From NCBI GenBank assembly GCA_036723735.1, contig DAIMGT010000084.1:1-15402 (forward strand): a stretch of 15,402 bases of DNA, in the 5' to 3' direction. The notes beneath the pieces were generated by a model. That model saw only the letters and a list, made by a program, of their open reading frames with translations, searched no databases and was not told the DNA's origin. Below, piece by piece: positions 14,304 through 15,402 of this stretch. The stretch comes from UBA4656 sp002405525. GTDB lineage: Bacteria > Pseudomonadota > Gammaproteobacteria > Xanthomonadales > Ahniellaceae. The translations under genes were made by a program, and so were the position numbers. Positions within the stretch are counted from its first letter, which is position 1. The number at the start of each line of letters is the position of its first letter.

Positions 14304-15238
14304 CCCACGCGTGCGGCTTTGCCGACTTCGAAGCAATCGCAAGCGTCCAGTGGCCAGACGTGCCCGGGCGCGATCTTCGGCCGCGTCACGATCTCGTCCG
14401 CGCGCAGATCGCGCAGACCCGTCGAGTGCGCCAGGACCCAAGGCTCGCGTGCGCTGGTGCGCGCCTCGGCATCCGCCTTCGGGCTCGGACCATGGCCAGG
14501 GCAACGATGGCGCCGGCGCCCCGTCGGCAGCCGCTTGACCCGCACCAGGTCGCACGCCATCCGCTCCGACTGCGTCAGCCGTGCATCGGCCAGGCGCCAT
14601 GCCTGCGCCGGCGCGCGATGCGCCCAGTCCACCGCATCCTGCCAAACACCGTCGCCGTGGCGCACCTGATTGCCCCGCCGCACACGACCGATCCAGCCCC
14701 AGCCCAGACGCTCCACCGCCCGGAACCACGGCGTGCGGAATCCGGCATCGCTGATCACGATCACCCAGGTGCCCTTCGGCACCCAGCGCGACAGGTCCCG
14801 CAGCAGCGCGCGCTCCGTCTTGCCGTTGCCTTGCAGGGCAGCCGCATACACCCGCTGGGACACCGTCAGTCCGCGACCCATCCCCAGCCACACCACGGCC
14901 GCGCGCAACTCCACGAATGTGCCGCCCGGCGTGGCCGCCGACCCGTCCACCGCGATGACCAGCGGCGACAACCACCGGCACAGCCGCGCCAGCAGCGCCC
15001 GCGCCACCTCCTCGGCGTCTTGCGCGACACGTGCGCTGCCGACCAGTCGATCCACGCGCTCGAGCGCAGGCCTGCAGCTGCCGCCAGACTGCGTCATCCC
15101 TCGCGCCAGCCGCGACAGGCTGAGCATGCTGCCGCTCATCGCAGCCCACACCACCGCGCCCAGCATCCGTCGGCGTGCGCCATGAATGCCCGACAACGCC
15201 TTTTCGATGAATCGCGCTACGGTCCGGTCCGCGTTCAT
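14222..15238 (-). pseudogene. IS4-family transposase, C-terminally truncated
   Basis: The 338-aa frame starts like IS4-group transposases (MNADRTVARFIEKAL, then IHGARRRMLGAVVWAAMSG, residues 1-36). It keeps the first two catalytic aspartates, D98 in VIAVDGSA (where relatives usually have DWS) and D164 in VISDAGFRTPWF. Homology continues through REPWVLAHSTGLRDLRADEIV (264-284). After V284 (about position 14387) relatives continue into the YREK region, which holds the third catalytic residue Glu, and then about 100 more residues. Here the frame instead passes into unrelated sequence (TRPKIAPGHVWPLDAC and on) to a TAG at 14222, so it should be inactive. ATG 15238 matches the family start. The 3' part overlaps the convergent GNAT gene by 82 bases. 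Confidence 0.85.
14304..14386. other. Unassigned sequence between the GNAT stop and the IS4 break
   Basis: About 83 bases that match neither the GNAT fold nor the transposase family. No coding signature, terminal repeat or terminator was recognised. It may be the scar of a deletion that removed the transposase 3' end and the original GNAT downstream flank. Confidence 0.4.
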
Positions 15239-15402
15239 GACGGTCTGCGCTTCGGTGGGTCCCGAGTCGGAGAAAAAACCCGTCGTGCACGCGCTGTTTT
15301 CCCATCACCCTACGCGCAATCCGCTGAATCGCCAAGAGATTTCGGGGCGGAAACAGGGGAAACGTCAGCCATGAGACCGCGTTGATCGCATCGCCCCGCA
15401 CG
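14387..15402 (-). mobile_element. IS4-family insertion sequence remnant
   Basis: The element is inferred from the transposase homology. Its transposase-3' side is cut off near 14387, where homology to IS4-type proteins stops abruptly. The 5' side, from 15239 to the window end, probably includes the IS leader, but I could not identify a terminal inverted repeat or a target duplication, so the outer boundary may lie at or beyond 15402. Confidence 0.6.
15239..15402. other. Upstream flank of the IS4 transposase
   Basis: 164 bases on the 5' side of the transposase. On the minus strand it contains a GGG-T6 stretch (around 15270-15280) but no clear hairpin next to it. The frame is open here (to 15401, minus) without a recognisable domain. 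It probably includes the IS leader and possibly its end; nothing else can be supported. Confidence 0.35.

Noticed and set aside
13943..15385. A 480-codon plus-strand frame across the GNAT and IS region
   Set aside because: It is antisense to the transposase and out of frame with the GNAT gene; Arg/Pro/His-rich with no motif.

Overview
The window reads as ordinary chromosome from a high-GC gammaproteobacterium, most likely Xanthomonadaceae (Lysobacterales; Lysobacter/Luteimonas/Thermomonas-like). The reasons are strong G/C third-position bias, frequent lack of Shine-Dalgarno sequences, the protein types (thiE, rhlE, ampG, an ExoIII-type gene beside pyrE, DUF4124 protein, mgtE, M13 peptidase, DHWC cupin) and a heptamer tandem repeat between genes. 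The family assignment is inference from protein resemblance; no search was run.

Layout. 1-604: 5'-truncated thiE (+), whose first ~100 bases look degraded. 745-2187: rhlE DEAD-box helicase (-), convergent with thiE across a hairpin. 2188-2580: gene-free leader region. 2581-2871: small ribbon-helix-helix-like protein (-). 3055-4365: ampG muropeptide permease (+). 4353-5120: ExoIII-family nuclease (-), divergent from pyrE (+, 5380-6051) across a repeat-rich spacer. 6048-6674: exported DUF4124/coiled-coil protein (+), start overlapping the pyrE stop. 6685-7884: mgtE (-). 8048-10078: secreted M13 zinc metallopeptidase (-). 10240-11841: FAD-dependent phytoene-desaturase-like oxidoreductase (-), divergent from a CPA2-type cation:proton antiporter (+, 12046-13257). 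13367-13696 and 13731-14303: DHWC cupin and GNAT acetyltransferase (+). 14222-15238: IS4-type transposase (-) that has lost its C-terminal catalytic part and ends in foreign sequence running antisense into the GNAT 3' end.

How the genes relate. They are mostly separate housekeeping functions: thiamine synthesis, RNA remodelling, cell-wall recycling, AP-site repair, pyrimidine synthesis, Mg2+ transport, periplasmic proteolysis and ion antiport. I see no phage, CRISPR, toxin-antitoxin pair or biosynthetic cluster, and no convincing new multi-gene system. The points most worth a second look are the repeat-packed exo/pyrE spacer, the nuclease with intact active-site residues at the position that holds crc in Pseudomonas, the two tight hairpins upstream of the M13 peptidase, and the broken IS4 copy joined to unknown sequence.
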